Source: Rostrohypoxylon terebratum (taxonomy: Eukaryota; Ascomycota; Sordariomycetes; Xylariales; Hypoxylaceae). From it: a DNA stretch of 64,000 nucleotides. Both the position numbers and the translations under genes were made by a program. Shown here piece by piece: positions 34,622-45,489 of the stretch (positions are counted from its first letter, which is position 1; each line of letters begins with the position of its first letter). The notes below the pieces were generated by a model, which saw nothing but the letters and a program-made list of their open reading frames with translations, did no database searches and had not been told where the DNA came from. Where the stretch lies: contig MU385884.1 of NCBI GenBank assembly GCA_022497145.1, positions 1 through 64,000 on the forward strand, read 5' to 3'.

Positions 34622-35854
34622 TTATTCGAGATCAAACTTCTCTCCAATCAGATCTTCACTTAGATGCCACAGACGCTCAGCTAGTGACAGGTCTTTGGCG
34701 TAATCTGCGCTGGGAAAGAAATGACAATCGGCCAAGTATATATCGGTAGGAACTGAAGACTTTACGTCAGAGAAGCCATCGACCAAGACGTCAATCAATT
34801 GGCGCAAAGGGAAAAAAAGAAAAAAAGGAAGAGGAAGAGAGAGAGAGAGAGCTCACCGTCCAACGCTGGATCTAATGCCGCTACTAGAGTCGTCGATGCG
34901 CCTTGGTCGACGTTCTTCCAGAATTTAGAAGTTTTCGCAATAGCATCGGCCATCTCCTCGTCATGCTCCCTGCCAAGATTACTACTCACGCCTTGATGTT
35001 TTTTAGTGAGTCCTTCATTAGGTATCAGGAGACTATTAGGTGTTTACCTCCTGGGTGCACAGCGTACGACGTGATTCCCTTTTCCCGGAGGTGATCTTGG
35101 AGGTAAAGAGAAAACAAGATATTGGCCGTCTTGCTCTGCGCATATGCAATGGTAGGCATATAGCCATCGTCTTGGACTCTTGAGAAGGCGGGAGCGAGAG
35201 GGGAGAAAGGCTTCTCCTCCGGTGGTACTTCTTTATTCTCGATATTATAATCGTGGAAGCGTATAGTGGACAGTCGGTGGCCGTGGCTGGAAAGATTTAT
35301 TATGCGAGTAGCTCCGGCGGGATATTGTCTGGCCGCTGCTTGTAAAAGGGGCAGAAGCAACTTCGTAAACAAGAATGGGCCGACGTGATTTGCGCCAAAT
35401 TGCATCTCAATTCTTTCGGCCGTCCATCGACGCGAATTGTAGGTCGCCCCGGCATTATTGATTAGGATATCTAGCTCCGTGATCATATGGATGACCTCGG
35501 CAGCAGCCTCGCGAATAGATGCCTGAGAGGCCAAGTCTATGGTCACCGTTCGCACATCGACCGTCGGATATAAGTCACGGATGGACTTTGCCACGGCCTC
35601 AAGCTTTTCTTTTGTTCTCGAGGCAAGAATGAGAATTCTTGGTCCTTGAGAGGCAAAGGCGATAGCCGTCCCCTCGCCGACGCCCTCAGGGGCAACGCCA
35701 GTAATTAGAACTATTCTATGATCAGGGCATGGCAACGACACCAAGGGAAATCCGAAACGAGATTCTCACCATTTCTACCTTTGACTCTCTGCGCGTAGAC
35801 CTCGGCAACTTCCAATCCGGATGTCTTCTCCCCCCACTCCGAGTGTGAAGTCAT
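34622..35854 (-). CDS. short-chain dehydrogenase/reductase (retinol-dehydrogenase-like)
   Basis: Four exons on the minus strand: 35770-35854, 35048-35710, 34857-34991 and 34622-34752, giving 337 residues. Introns are 59, 56 and 104 nt, and all phases agree. The Rossmann motif VLITGVAPEGVGEGTA (TGxxxGxG) is restored by intron 1 when the acceptor at 35711 is used; the nearer acceptor gives a stop. NNAG, the catalytic Ser region IINLSSHG, YAQSK (YxxxK) and HPGG follow in order. It is a classical SDR close to fungal retinol-dehydrogenase/WWOX-like reductases, presumably NADP-dependent. The substrate is not evident. It is transcribed away from the FAD monooxygenase gene, with 725 bases between their starts. 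Confidence 0.9.
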
Positions 35855-36579
35855 TTTGGGAAGCTTGAGGATTTGTGGTACGATTGACATCTACAAAAGA
35901 CCATGGCCATGCCACAATTGTAGTTTAACCTACATGACAGGATCAGACCCCGAACTGGACACCACTAGATTCATTACCGCGCAATACCCGAGGCTGGATG
36001 CCGTCACGCTGGACTAGCCGTACTGCCTTTACTTGGAGTCGTTGAGAAGGTCGGCATGATTTCCGGCTCGCGTGATCGGCCGTTCTGGGCCAAGGATCAT
36101 AGACCAAGTATAGCCTAAGTTCAGGAAACTGGAAAAGTCGAGGATTTTTCACGGGGCTAGCAAGGCTTTCTATCCAATAATCAACCCTAATGCTCGGCCA
36201 GACTGCCTTATCCAATGGTCTCGAGTCGACCCTTTTCCCCATCGCCATTTTGGGTTTCAGCCCAGATTTCAAAGACGACGGCTAGGAAGAGTTAGGCCTT
36301 TACCAACTTAGGTCATCATGGAGGAATTCCCCGTGCTATCGTTCCCCGCCCCCGCATCGCGATGTTAGAAGGATGATCTTTCTAGCCTTGGATACAGCCG
36401 GCATATTCGAACATAGATTATATCACGATCCTATTGGCTGCCATTGTTTTCCCAAACGAGTCTGGCCGCCCGGTCGCGATTCTAGCGATGAGGATTCTGA
36501 GCTTTTTGTAACGAAGGGACCCTCCATCCTACATTTTCACCTTTCGGGAGTTTTCTTGTACGCAGACAGTATCATCAAG
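35855..36579. promoter_or_regulatory. shared promoter region of the SDR and FAD monooxygenase genes
   Basis: The region separates two divergent start codons, so both promoters must be here. A 109-codon open frame on the minus strand (35943-36272) shows no protein-like features. No specific factor site is claimed. Confidence 0.5.
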
Positions 36580-38116
36580 ATGGCGACCAATGGTCAAGCC
36601 AATGGTCAAGCCAATGGTCAAGCCAATGGTATAGCAGGAAGACCTAAGACGGGCGTGAAAGTGATAGTGGTTGGTGCTGGTATGTATTGCTATGCTTGTT
36701 ACGTAAGGTTTTTAAAAGCCAGTAAGAGGTTCTTGATCTCTAACATTATTCTTCTCTTCTTCCACGAGTAGGATTCGGTGGTCTCGGAGCAGCGATAGAA
36801 TGTCACCGCCAAGGACATTCGGTCGAGATATATGAATCCTTCCCAGAACTTAAGACCTTGGGAGATATTATCTCCTTTGGGCCAAATGCTGGCAGAATAT
36901 TTCATCGTTGGTCGGATGGTGAGGTTACTCGACGAATGAGACCTCTGAGCATCGACCTGAGAAAATATGGCTTCAACATCCACAAGTACGATACCGGGGA
37001 GGTCATTATTAACCAGAAAACGCCTGAATATACAATGGATGCCCCTAATTTCAACGGGCACCGAGGAGAGCTGCACGAAGTAGTTTTCAACTATGCCAAA
37101 GACGACCTAGCCATACCAATTCATCTGGGAAACAAGATCGAGAAATATTTTGAAGATGATCAAGAAGCCGGCATCGTGCTGGAGAGTGGCAAGAAGGTCC
37201 GTCAGTCCATCAAAATTGAAGTTGAATGTTGTTGGTAACTCACTATGCGAGAAGATTGCCGCTGATGTCGTGATCGCGTCAGACGGCGTACGTTCAAAGG
37301 CCCGGAAAATTGTTCTTGGTTACGAGGATAAGCCAAAGAGTAGTGGGTACGCTGTTTGGAGGGCATGGTATGAGTCTCTCTCATTTGATCTATATCTATA
37401 CTACCAATGGCTGAGATCCTTGGATGTTTAGGTTCCCTAACAAGGACATGCTTGCCGATCCGGAGACCGCCCAATTCTGCAACAATGGCGACACCTTCAA
37501 TGGTTGGATAGGACCGGATATGCACTTCCTCTTCAGTACCATAAAGAACGGCTCCGACTGTTGCTGGGTCTTGACACATCCTGATGAACACGACATCGAC
37601 GAATCTTGGAGTTTCCCAGGTAAACTGTCGGAAGTAAAAGAGGCGATAAAGGACTGGGATCCATTGTGCACTCGAATAGTCTCCAAAACACCTGAAGAAA
37701 TGCTAGTTGACTGGAAGTTGGTATACAGGGATCCGCTGCCTACCTGGGTCAGTTCTTCTGGCAGGATTGTTCTCCTTGGCGACTCAGCACATCCGTTTCT
37801 CCCTACGAGTGCGCAGGGCGCCACCCAAGCCCTCGAGGACGGCGTAGTCATTGCCGTGTGCCTGCGCCGCGGCGGCAAGGAGAACGTCCCCATCTCTGTC
37901 AGAGCACACGAGAAAATTAGGTACGATCGCGTGTGCAAAACCCAGAAGACTGGAGAAAGCACGCGGGACATGTGGCATAAAACCAACTGGGAAAAGGTCA
38001 AAAAGAACCCCGAGATTATTCAATTCCCTCGGCAGGATTGGATCTTCCAGTTCGACGCTGAGAAAAACGCGGAGGAGTCGTACGATGATGTCGTAAGGGA
38101 ACTCCTCAAGCAATAG
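36580..38116 (+). CDS. FAD-dependent monooxygenase (salicylate-hydroxylase-like)
   Basis: Four exons, 36580-36679, 36772-37196, 37255-37367 and 37432-38116, give 440 residues. The FAD dinucleotide motif VVVGAGFGGLGAA is restored by intron 1. ASDGVRSKAR is the second conserved motif, and GDSAHPFLPTSAQGATQALEDG is the GD motif that binds FAD. The family hydroxylates aromatic rings using NAD(P)H and oxygen. The N-terminus carries three tandem NGQA units from a 12-bp repeat. Intron 2 (58 nt) has a weak GTCCGT donor, but splicing there joins GKK to IAADVVIASDG, as expected for the family. It shares a promoter region with the SDR gene and is tail-to-tail with the sugar porter. The substrate is unknown; salicylate-like phenols or a secondary metabolite are both possible. 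Confidence 0.9.
36589..36624 (+). repeat. three 12-bp tandem units encoding NGQA
   Basis: Three perfect copies of aatggtcaagcc are followed by a partial fourth, directly after the start codon region of the FAD monooxygenase. Confidence 0.95.
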
Positions 38117-38466
38117 GCAATTTCTCTTAACATCTCGATCGAATCAACCTCAACTAGCTATATAATAGGTTAGGCACCCAGTAGGTAGATACTAGATACA
38201 TAGAATGGTTTTGAGGTGAAGTAATCTACCACATATATCAAGTGCTACTGTTAACGAGCAAGGCGTCAGTTAAATGCGCTGTGGCCTCCTGTCTTGTTTA
38301 AAGGTAGGCACCTAGGACCTAGGTGTTTTTAAGGAATACGCCAAAATTCCTGCGCGTGAATCGGATGTCATGATTTAGTCCAAAACCTCCGCGGGTTTAT
38401 CGCATTTACCTACCTGCCTATCAAATCCCACTCTGCTCCAAGAAACAACTTGCCTACCCATAAGCT
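38117..38466. other. intergenic between convergent genes
   Basis: About 350 bases between the stops of the monooxygenase and sugar porter. It contains a CCTAGGACCTAGG-type palindrome near 38310-38322, otherwise nothing notable. Confidence 0.45.
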
Positions 38467-40865
38467 TCACGCCTTGATTTCTTCCTTATTATCAAACGCT
38501 ACCCTCTCTTCGACGACCCCGGTTTGGGTCTTGTCCTCGAGGACAGCATGACTTCCCGTGCAACGGTATTTGCGGAATTTTCGAGCGGGAATCCGAGCCT
38601 CAAACTAGTTTCCTGTTGATTAGCAAATGCAATGATAACCCATAACATCTCAAAATCTCACCATTTCGTCGATCTCTTCGAGGGTGCGGTCCTTCACTTC
38701 TGGCAGAAAGAAATATATCCAAATTCCCGCGACAAGGGAAGATCCTGTCCAGATATATCCATACTTGGGCCCCCAATTGAGCGCGTCGGGATTGATAAAA
38801 TAAGGCGCGGTGAAAGCTAGGTCGACTCTGTTAGTTATCCAGACGAATCCCAAGAGGAATCGGCCGTGCAGGTAATAAAAAAACGTACTAGTGAGCCACT
38901 ATGAGTTGTTAATTGATGATTCTAGAAGCATTTTCTTCAGCCACTTACAGCAAAGAAAAATCCCACTCCCGTAGCCATGCCAAATGTGTGTGAGCGTAGA
39001 CGCTGCGAGGAGAGCTCGCCTCCAGATAACCATGCATAAGGTGCGACCATGGCGTTATAACTGCAGACTAGAGTTAGAGGAATGTTTCCGAGTTGTAAAC
39101 TGCTCAATAGGACCCACGCTATTATGTAGAGGACACTCATGCCAACGAGAGCCTTCCCCGAATTTTCGGTATTGGGATGGACTGTGTAGACTACTGCGAT
39201 GACTAACTGGGAGATTCCACAGAGAGTGAATCCCATGAGCATCATCAATCGTCGACGCCCAAATTTCGTGATCAAAAGAGCGGTGGCGAGTAGCGCTGCT
39301 ACGCCAACACCGGTAAGGATACACGAATTCTCGAAAGCATTCCCTACATTTGCCATCTCGAAGAAATACGTCCCATATGCTACCACCTATTAGTGAAGGG
39401 GCGAAAAGCCTGGATAAAGGAGAACGAACATATGACATACATAGAACCAGAGGCTGCCTGGCTTGTCAATGTGAGCACAGCAACCGCGGTTCTACGGCGG
39501 TCAATAGAATTCCTAAAAAGGTCCAGATATCCAACGCCGGCCTGAATGCGGGCCTCCGCTTCGAGCGTCGTTCGCATCTCTTCTATTTCTTGGCCAACTG
39601 CCCATCCCCGTGGTCTTAGCCTTCGTAAGGCTTGCTCGGCCTTTTCGTAGCTGCCCCTTGCCGCAAGCCAACGAGGCGATTCTGGAATGAAGAAAAGTCC
39701 AATAGCCAAAATGCCCGGCACGATATGTACAATTCCCAGAGGAGTAATATAGGCGTTCTTGTTTGGGATCTTGGCCGCAAAATTATCTACTATGGTCCCA
39801 ATTAGGGAGCCTAGAAGTCGGTTAGAGAAGCAATTGAATCGCATTCCGGGTACGTGTGTAGCTCTCACCAAATGAGATCCAATATGAGAAGAAAGAGATA
39901 CCGAGTCCTCTATAGCGGCTCGGAACACTTTCCTATAGGCAAAAATGAGTTACGTCCTCTATTGAAAAGCTTCGTCGTCTGTCCGTACCTGAATCTGTAA
40001 CAAGTTAGCCCTTCGAAGGAAGTTAAGGATTTTTTTTAGATGAATTGCATAAAGATGAGCATTTTATCCTCTGTATCTTCTTCACTGCATATTCTTCGAG
40101 CAATCACCCATTTTGCTTGCTCTAAACCGGTGTAGATCTCGCCGATGTGATGGACTACTTACTAGTATGAAATCAGTACATGCATGCGAAAATCGGAGCG
40201 GAATGGTTTCACAGAGAATCTTGGAAGCTGATGATCTAGAGTGGGGGAGCCTATACATACCGTAAAGCTGAGAGTGCGTCATCAGTAACCCGTTAGCAAG
40301 ACCTATGAGCAGTCTTCCAGCATAAAGACCCCCTATGTTTGTGGTAGCCTGCATAAGTGCGGTAGCCACGAAAACACCGATGCAAGCAACCCACTTTCAA
40401 AGCCAAAGTCAGCGATATGCTCTCTGGAGGGAGAGTTTCAGGACTTGTTCAGAAGTCTTGGGAGGGAAAGCTCCCCAACCTGCTACCGTACCAAAGACAT
40501 TTTTCGGCCGATATACTTAGCCGTAAACCCAGTTGAGGAGGAGGAGACGAAAGCGCCGAGGACCATCAGAGATGCAATTAGCTGTTGTCTGTCGGCTTGG
40601 ATGTTATATCCGAGGGGGATCGATGGATCTTTCTTCCCGAAGACCTTGAAGTTTATGTTTTAGCAAGACGGTACGTGAATCAACTAGTTATAATATGACT
40701 GAGAAGGCGACTCTGTACCTGAAGGAAAGGAACCATGGCCTGAAGACCACCGATTATCCCAAAATCAAGGCCGTATTGAAAAGAGCTTAGAGATACCAGA
40801 GTCATAGCAATCATAGCTTTCCAGTGATCTCTTACACCCCATGTTTTCTCTTGATCTAGTGCCAT
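38467..40865 (-). CDS. MFS sugar porter with a stwintron and two microexons
   Basis: Ten exons on the minus strand: 40719-40865, 40492-40644, 40262-40393, 39989-39994, 39869-39932, 39437-39810, 38949-39386, 38889-38898, 38662-38816 and 38467-38604. The total is 1617 nt, 538 residues. It is a twelve-helix sugar transporter: YIGRKMS loop after helix 2, YIQESVPSRYRG, GTIVDN, PESPRWL before the central loop, KFGRRRLMM, and PEVKDRTLEEIDEMFEARIPARKF near the end. Conventional splicing fails between exons 3 and 5. The frame is restored only if 39995-40261 is a twin intron followed by a 6-nt exon coding Ile-Gln. A second microexon of 10 nt codes for Trp-Leu-Thr plus one base. One intron (39387-39436) has a weak GTCATA donor. 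Probably a plasma-membrane proton-sugar symporter; substrate unknown. Confidence 0.88.
38889..38898 (-). other. 10-nt microexon (Trp-Leu-Thr + 1 nt)
   Basis: Lies between introns 38899-38948 (50 nt) and 38817-38888 (72 nt). It joins FFFA to TFTAPYFINP through Trp-Leu-Thr, giving FFFAWLTTFTAPYF as expected in this sugar porter group. Confidence 0.8.
39989..39994 (-). other. 6-nt microexon (Ile-Gln)
   Basis: Flanked by acceptor TTACAG (end of the stwintron) and donor GTACGG of the next intron (39933-39988, 56 nt). It supplies the IQ of the family sequence LYIQESVPSRYRG; without it two residues before the conserved Glu are missing. Confidence 0.8.
39995..40261 (-). other. [D1,2] spliceosomal twin intron (stwintron) in the 38.5-40.9 kb sugar porter
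   Basis: Read on the minus strand. The external intron's first base is G at 40261. The internal intron is 40260-40162 (99 nt; donor GTATGT, TACTGAT branch-like, acceptor CTAG). After its removal the external donor reads G-TAAGT, and the external intron continues to 39995 (168 nt in all; branch GCTAAC, acceptor ACAG). The host exon ends in phase 0 after Tyr (LY) and resumes with Ile-Gln. Treating 40260 as an ordinary donor leaves the gene out of frame. Confidence 0.85.
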
Positions 40866-42463
40866 CTTGACTGCAGGTGAATGGGTTTTGCGAGTTGAGA
40901 GGGTAGAGGAGGGTAGAAACTAGCTCGAGCGTGTGTTGGAGGACTCAGGACTCCCTCGACTGCATACTATAAGTATAGATGCTACTAGGCCATACTTAAG
41001 AAGTAAAGCCAGATCCGCCATGGCATCGGATGGGTTACTTAGGCCTGCCCAGGTATGTGACCCTTGGGTTGGATATGCCGTTGGGGGTGTACAGGTTTTT
41101 AGTCAAGATAGCCACGAATGCTTGATAGGTAGAATGGTATAAATGATTCCGTATATGAAACCCCTGTTATTCTACTGCGTAGTAGACCTCCAGATTTGGA
41201 TCGCCCGAATTTTCCCCACATGAAGGCCATAACGATAGGTAGTGTGGCATTGCCGGATAACCTGCTGCAACCTCAGCCTGGGGGATCACTTGGGGGATTT
41301 GAGCCTATCCCCGCCAAGTGGCGGGTGGAGGACGGATGGAGGACCGGTGGAGGACGGATGAGGGAGGCCGAGATCATATTAGGTACAGAGGTACTGGGTG
41401 AGGTACCTGTCTATGGTTGAATGGAAAAAGAAATCTTCATGATATAGTTGTTGTATTATAATTGAATTGATTATCTGGCTCTTCGTTGTTTCGCTAACGT
41501 GAGGCTTCATTTTCTTGAGAATGGCTGTTTGCCCTCTCCCGTGTATTTATGCTATTTGGGTTACACTATTGTTGTTGTTGTTTTGTGTTTTTTTTTCTGG
41601 ACACTCACTTAAGGTCAGACATCCATGAATCTCAATGAAACCGAAATTGCTTGGTAGATTCTGAAGACTGAAGTAGACCCTTATACCTACTGTCGTAGAC
41701 TCGTAGTAGGTAGGTTTGTATTTATGTCACTATGAACCCCCGAAGTCAATAAAAGCGGCAATATTGGGGGTTATAAAACTTCCAAGGTTATTCGTTGTCG
41801 GGAGGTTGAGTAGACCGGTCAGTAGACCGGTCAAAAAAAAACCTGACAAGTTTGATAATATAAGTTGAAAGATTGAAAACATGATATATTGGTAGCTCTT
41901 CTCACAGGTTAAAAGGATCACGGTTTGCTACCTAGTAGGTACTCACTCAGTGGGTAGTAGGTAGTAGGTAGTAGGTAGTTATTTTTGTTTTTATTTTGTA
42001 AGTAATCGTGAGCGAGGAAGAATCCATTTTATTGAAAAGTTCAAGTCAAAGGTTATTAAGGCTATTCTTAGGTAATTGAATTGGAGTTGCTACCAAGCTG
42101 CCAAGTAACCTAGTGGCCTACTGGAGCTGTTAGTGGACCTCCACTTCCATCCACATAGGGTGGAAGTTCATCTTAATGATCTCATAGGCATTGCCCAGTG
42201 GGTGGCACCTGCATTGCATAGAGCACGCCGCAGGGCTCTATCCGCGAAGGCAGGCGCATATGGATACGACACATCACGTACCTACTACCTACTGCCTAGG
42301 TACCTACTAGGTACATAACAATCTTGAATTTTTACGTTTGTTACCAAACTTGAAACTCCTCCTTCACCTCCTTCACCTTCTTCTTCTTTACCTTTTTTTC
42401 ACCTTCTTCACCCTTTCTGCCTTTCAACCTTGAACTAAAAAGAACGAAGAATTCATTTCTGTA
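40866..42463. other. 1.6-kb intergenic region between divergent genes
   Basis: Contains the promoters of the sugar porter (minus) and the macro-domain gene (plus). A ggtggaggacgga repeat lies near 41325-41360, a GTAGGTA array at 41937-41980, and a CCTTCACCTTCTTC pyrimidine leader just before 42464. No additional gene is supported. Confidence 0.45.
41937..41980. repeat. (GTAGGTA)n tandem repeat
   Basis: Four to five copies of a 7-mer gtaggta follow a related actcagtgg sequence, similar to the TAGGTA motifs dispersed through other intergenic regions. Confidence 0.8.
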
Positions 42464-43352
42464 ATGCTTCGTACCGCCGCCAAGATGGCTCCCACTTCTG
42501 CATCCGACATTCCTTCTCTCAGCCTCCTCTACAAGCTGAAGAAGCTAGATGTCTCGAGACTTGGTCCCTTCCAAGGCGCATCTTCGGTTCATAATGATCG
42601 CATTGGCTTGTTTCGTGGCGACATCACCACCTTATCTGTCGACGCCATCGTCAACGCTGCGAATAATTCTCTGCTAGGTGGCGGCGGTGTTGATGGCGCA
42701 ATCCATCGAGCTGCTGGAAGAGGTCTAAATGCCGAATGTCGCACCTTGGGCGGATGTCCCACTGGCTTGTCTAAGATCACCGACGCATATAATCTTCCTT
42801 GCAAAAAGGTCATACACACTGTCGGACCTATCTATAACGACGCCAATCCCGACGAAAGCGAGGCCGACCTGAGAAGCTGCTACCGATCTAGTCTGGAACT
42901 TGCTGTACAGAATGGCATCAAGACCGTCGCTTTCAGCGCTATCAGCACCGGCGTCTACGGCTATCCGAGTATGGATGCTGCCCACGTAGCTTGCGATACT
43001 GTCAGGAAATATATGGACGGCGAAGATGGTGCAAAGCTGGACAAGGTCATCTTTGTCACTTTCGTAGAGAAGGACGTCCGCGCCTACAATAGCTGTCTCC
43101 CGTGCGTCACTCTCCCTAAGGTCACTTACTACTACACCATAACATATCTCACTAACCGTTGCTATTCTATACAGTCGCCATTTCCCCCCAAATACCTCAT
43201 CTTCTTCTGACGAAGATGGCACCAATGACGCCGAAAACGAGCAGGCTGCTGAGGCCGAAGCCAAGGCTAGTCAGTTACCAAATGTGCCTACTACAGACCC
43301 CGCCGATTCCGAACACGTACCGAAGAAACAGAGGCAGGCTAGTGAGAAGTAA
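42464..43352 (+). CDS. macro-domain ADP-ribose-binding protein (MACROD-type)
   Basis: Two exons, 42464-43101 and 43175-43352, give 271 residues. The macro domain covers about residues 45-215. It contains RGDITTLSVDAIVNAANNSLLGGGGVDGAIHRAAG, the ADP-ribose loop, and later AISTGVYGYP, the phosphate loop, both intact. MACROD-type enzymes hydrolyse O-acetyl-ADP-ribose and remove ADP-ribose from proteins. The C-terminal 55 residues encoded mostly by exon 2 are acidic and Ser-rich and probably disordered, ending PKKQRQASEK. The intron (73 nt) has donor GTGCGT and branch CTAAC; read-through would end the protein soon after. A second in-frame ATG at codon 8 is an alternative start; the first adds a short positively charged segment that might be mitochondrial. 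O-acetyl-ADP-ribose is the product of sirtuins, one of which lies at 27.9-30.8 kb. Confidence 0.93.
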
Positions 43353-43616
43353 TATTCCGCGTCTGGGATAGATATGATGTTACGACGATACGAAAAAGAA
43401 AAAAAAATAAATCATTTGATCGATTCGGACAACGGAGGAGTCACGGCAACAGGAAATATGTAGTATGTATGCGTATCTCGACAAGGCGTAGGCTTGTTTC
43501 GCTGACAACATAATAGTCCGTCGAATTTCTCTCATCAATATTCGCCGGGATATTTGATAAAGCCATTTTAACATCCCGCCGCTCCTCGTTAGGTGACTCG
43601 ATAGACCCTATTCTCA

Positions 43617-44742
43617 CTAACTATGTTCCCGTCCAAAGAGTACTTCTTTGGTATCGTAGGTGTACACCATTGGGAATTGCCAATACCCTTCCATATCTCC
43701 CTTCGATGTCTGCCAGGCTTTTTCCAGCACTTCAAGTGTATCGGTATCAAGTGGCCCCTTTTCAAGATAATCAAGGTTGTCTCTTAACTGTTGCAAGTTG
43801 GAGAACCCGATCACAATCCCGTCGTGCCCACCCTTGAATTGTAACTTCGAATGATGTACCAACCAGCGCATCGCTAATTCGAGTGGGCTAAGCCCCCGTG
43901 CTTCAGCCGCTTCGCGAATTTGCTGTGCGCCTTCGATGATTCCGTCCCGAAAGTACTTCCCACGCGTCAAGTGTTGAAACGGACCGGCAGCATATCTTCC
44001 TTCCTTAGGATCGTCATCTTTGGACGTTATTTTACCTAACAGGAATCCACCTCCCGTCGGGCTGTAGACATCGATAGCGATACCGTAACGGCGACACGTT
44101 GGGATAAGCTCGGCTTCAATTGTTCGAAATAAACAATTGTAGATCGCTTGATAGACAGTAGGGAGTACCCAACCGTTGTGCTGGCATGTCATGACAATTT
44201 CAGCAACCTCGAAAGAGGTGTAGTTGCTCAGGCCAAATCTTGAGAACTTCCCCGACTTATGTAGCTCATCTATCGCAGCCAGTGTGGTTGAGAACGGGAC
44301 CGAGCGGTCAGGAGAGTGAAGATAGAGAATCTATGCTCGGATCAGCCTCACCCTTTTCGCGTCTTCCGACCTCAGGAAATGCGAATGGCATATTCTACTT
44401 TTCGGTTGAAATACGTACGTCTACCGAATCCGTTCCGAGCTCCTTCAGACTAGTCTCGAATGTCTTTTTCAGGGGTTCTGGTGCATGAGACCCTACGGGA
44501 AGCGGCCACACCTTTGTGCCTATGGTTAATCCTCTTTCCTTCCAGCCGGCTTGTCTTGTGAAGGACTCCTGCTCGCCACCGATATACATGCGCGCCGTGT
44601 CCAGTTCCTTATATCCACGAGCTTGAAAGGTGTCGAGGGCCTGTTTAAAATCATCGAGGCTTGTCATACGTGCCCCTGGGCTTCCTTCCGGTCCAATAAC
44701 CATGAGGCCTAAGATCACTCGCGGCTTTTCGTGATCTGCCAT
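43617..44742 (-). CDS. aldo-keto reductase, AKR7 (aflatoxin-aldehyde-reductase-like)
   Basis: Two exons on the minus strand, 44419-44742 and 43617-44330, give 345 residues. The intron (88 nt) has donor GTACGT and is phase 0. The catalytic tetrad is visible: Asp and Tyr in ELDTARMY, Lys in IGTKVW, and His in LYLHSPD. The barrel continues with GLSNYTSFEV, YQAIYNCLFR and a C-terminal NADPH-binding segment GIVIGFSNLQQL. Overall it is closest to the AKR7 group (aflatoxin B1 aldehyde reductases), which detoxify dialdehydes and other reactive carbonyls with NADPH in the cytosol. It stands alone between intergenic regions, so its role in any pathway is open. Confidence 0.93.
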
Positions 44743-45489
44743 TTTGCGCCAAACTAAAATGCGTCCAATTTGCAGTCATACCAAACCGTATTGAACCTCA
44801 CTTTCATGGGAGTTCAATGAATTAGGTGGACCTTTAGGGACCGGGAAAATTATGGATAATATATCCCCCAATCTTATAAACCCCCTGGGCACATTTCCAC
44901 ATTTGACACGGCACTGTTTTCTCCCCGCAGTAGCTAGGCACACGTACAAAACCGTCATACCAATCGCCGGCATCGAAGCCGAGCGGGGAACGTCTGGTCG
45001 TAGTAGGGTGGACTCCTTACATCGCGAGCGGAATAACGCAACTGATCTTTTTAGGACATCCTTAGCTAATGTATTCCTCGACGGAGGATCCATTATATAG
45101 GTGCGGTTCCGAATCAGCGAATCAGCTACGTAAGCTTAAGTCGCTGAGACACAGAATACTTAAGGGACCTTGATATGGACACATTCCTACGTATAGTAAT
45201 TACAGTCGACATCAAAGGTTCGACTGTTCACAACAAGGATTGGATGTTACCAATATCAAACGACGACTCCAGGGGCCGACACATGACTTAAGGGTTATTG
45301 CTCTTCTTTTCCCACCAAATTATATCATTATAATAACTGAATTTTATTCAAGACAACAATCATTTAATGAACGTATCCTATGCCCGTTTGCTCAACATAT
45401 AAGACCCATCCTTGTACCAGTTCGCCCCAGTTCAGACTATAACGAAACTATTTACTTGGCAAGTACGTGACAAATACCCCTGAAAGTGT
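44743..45489. other. intergenic region
   Basis: About 750 bases between the start of the reductase gene and the stop of the next minus-strand gene. No gene or notable repeat is seen; antiparallel frames of 80-105 codons near 44776-45100 lack protein features. Confidence 0.4.

Noticed and set aside
35943..36272. 109-codon minus-strand frame between SDR and monooxygenase
   Set aside because: Basic, low-information composition, located in a bidirectional promoter, no recognisable motif.
39811..40260. First reading of the 38.5-40.9 kb sugar porter as a frameshifted pseudogene
   Set aside because: A stwintron plus a 6-nt exon restores an uninterrupted, family-typical protein with correct phases throughout.
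34622..44742. Secondary-metabolite gene cluster
   Set aside because: SDR, monooxygenase, transporter and AKR are present but there is no PKS, NRPS, terpene cyclase or cluster regulator in the window.
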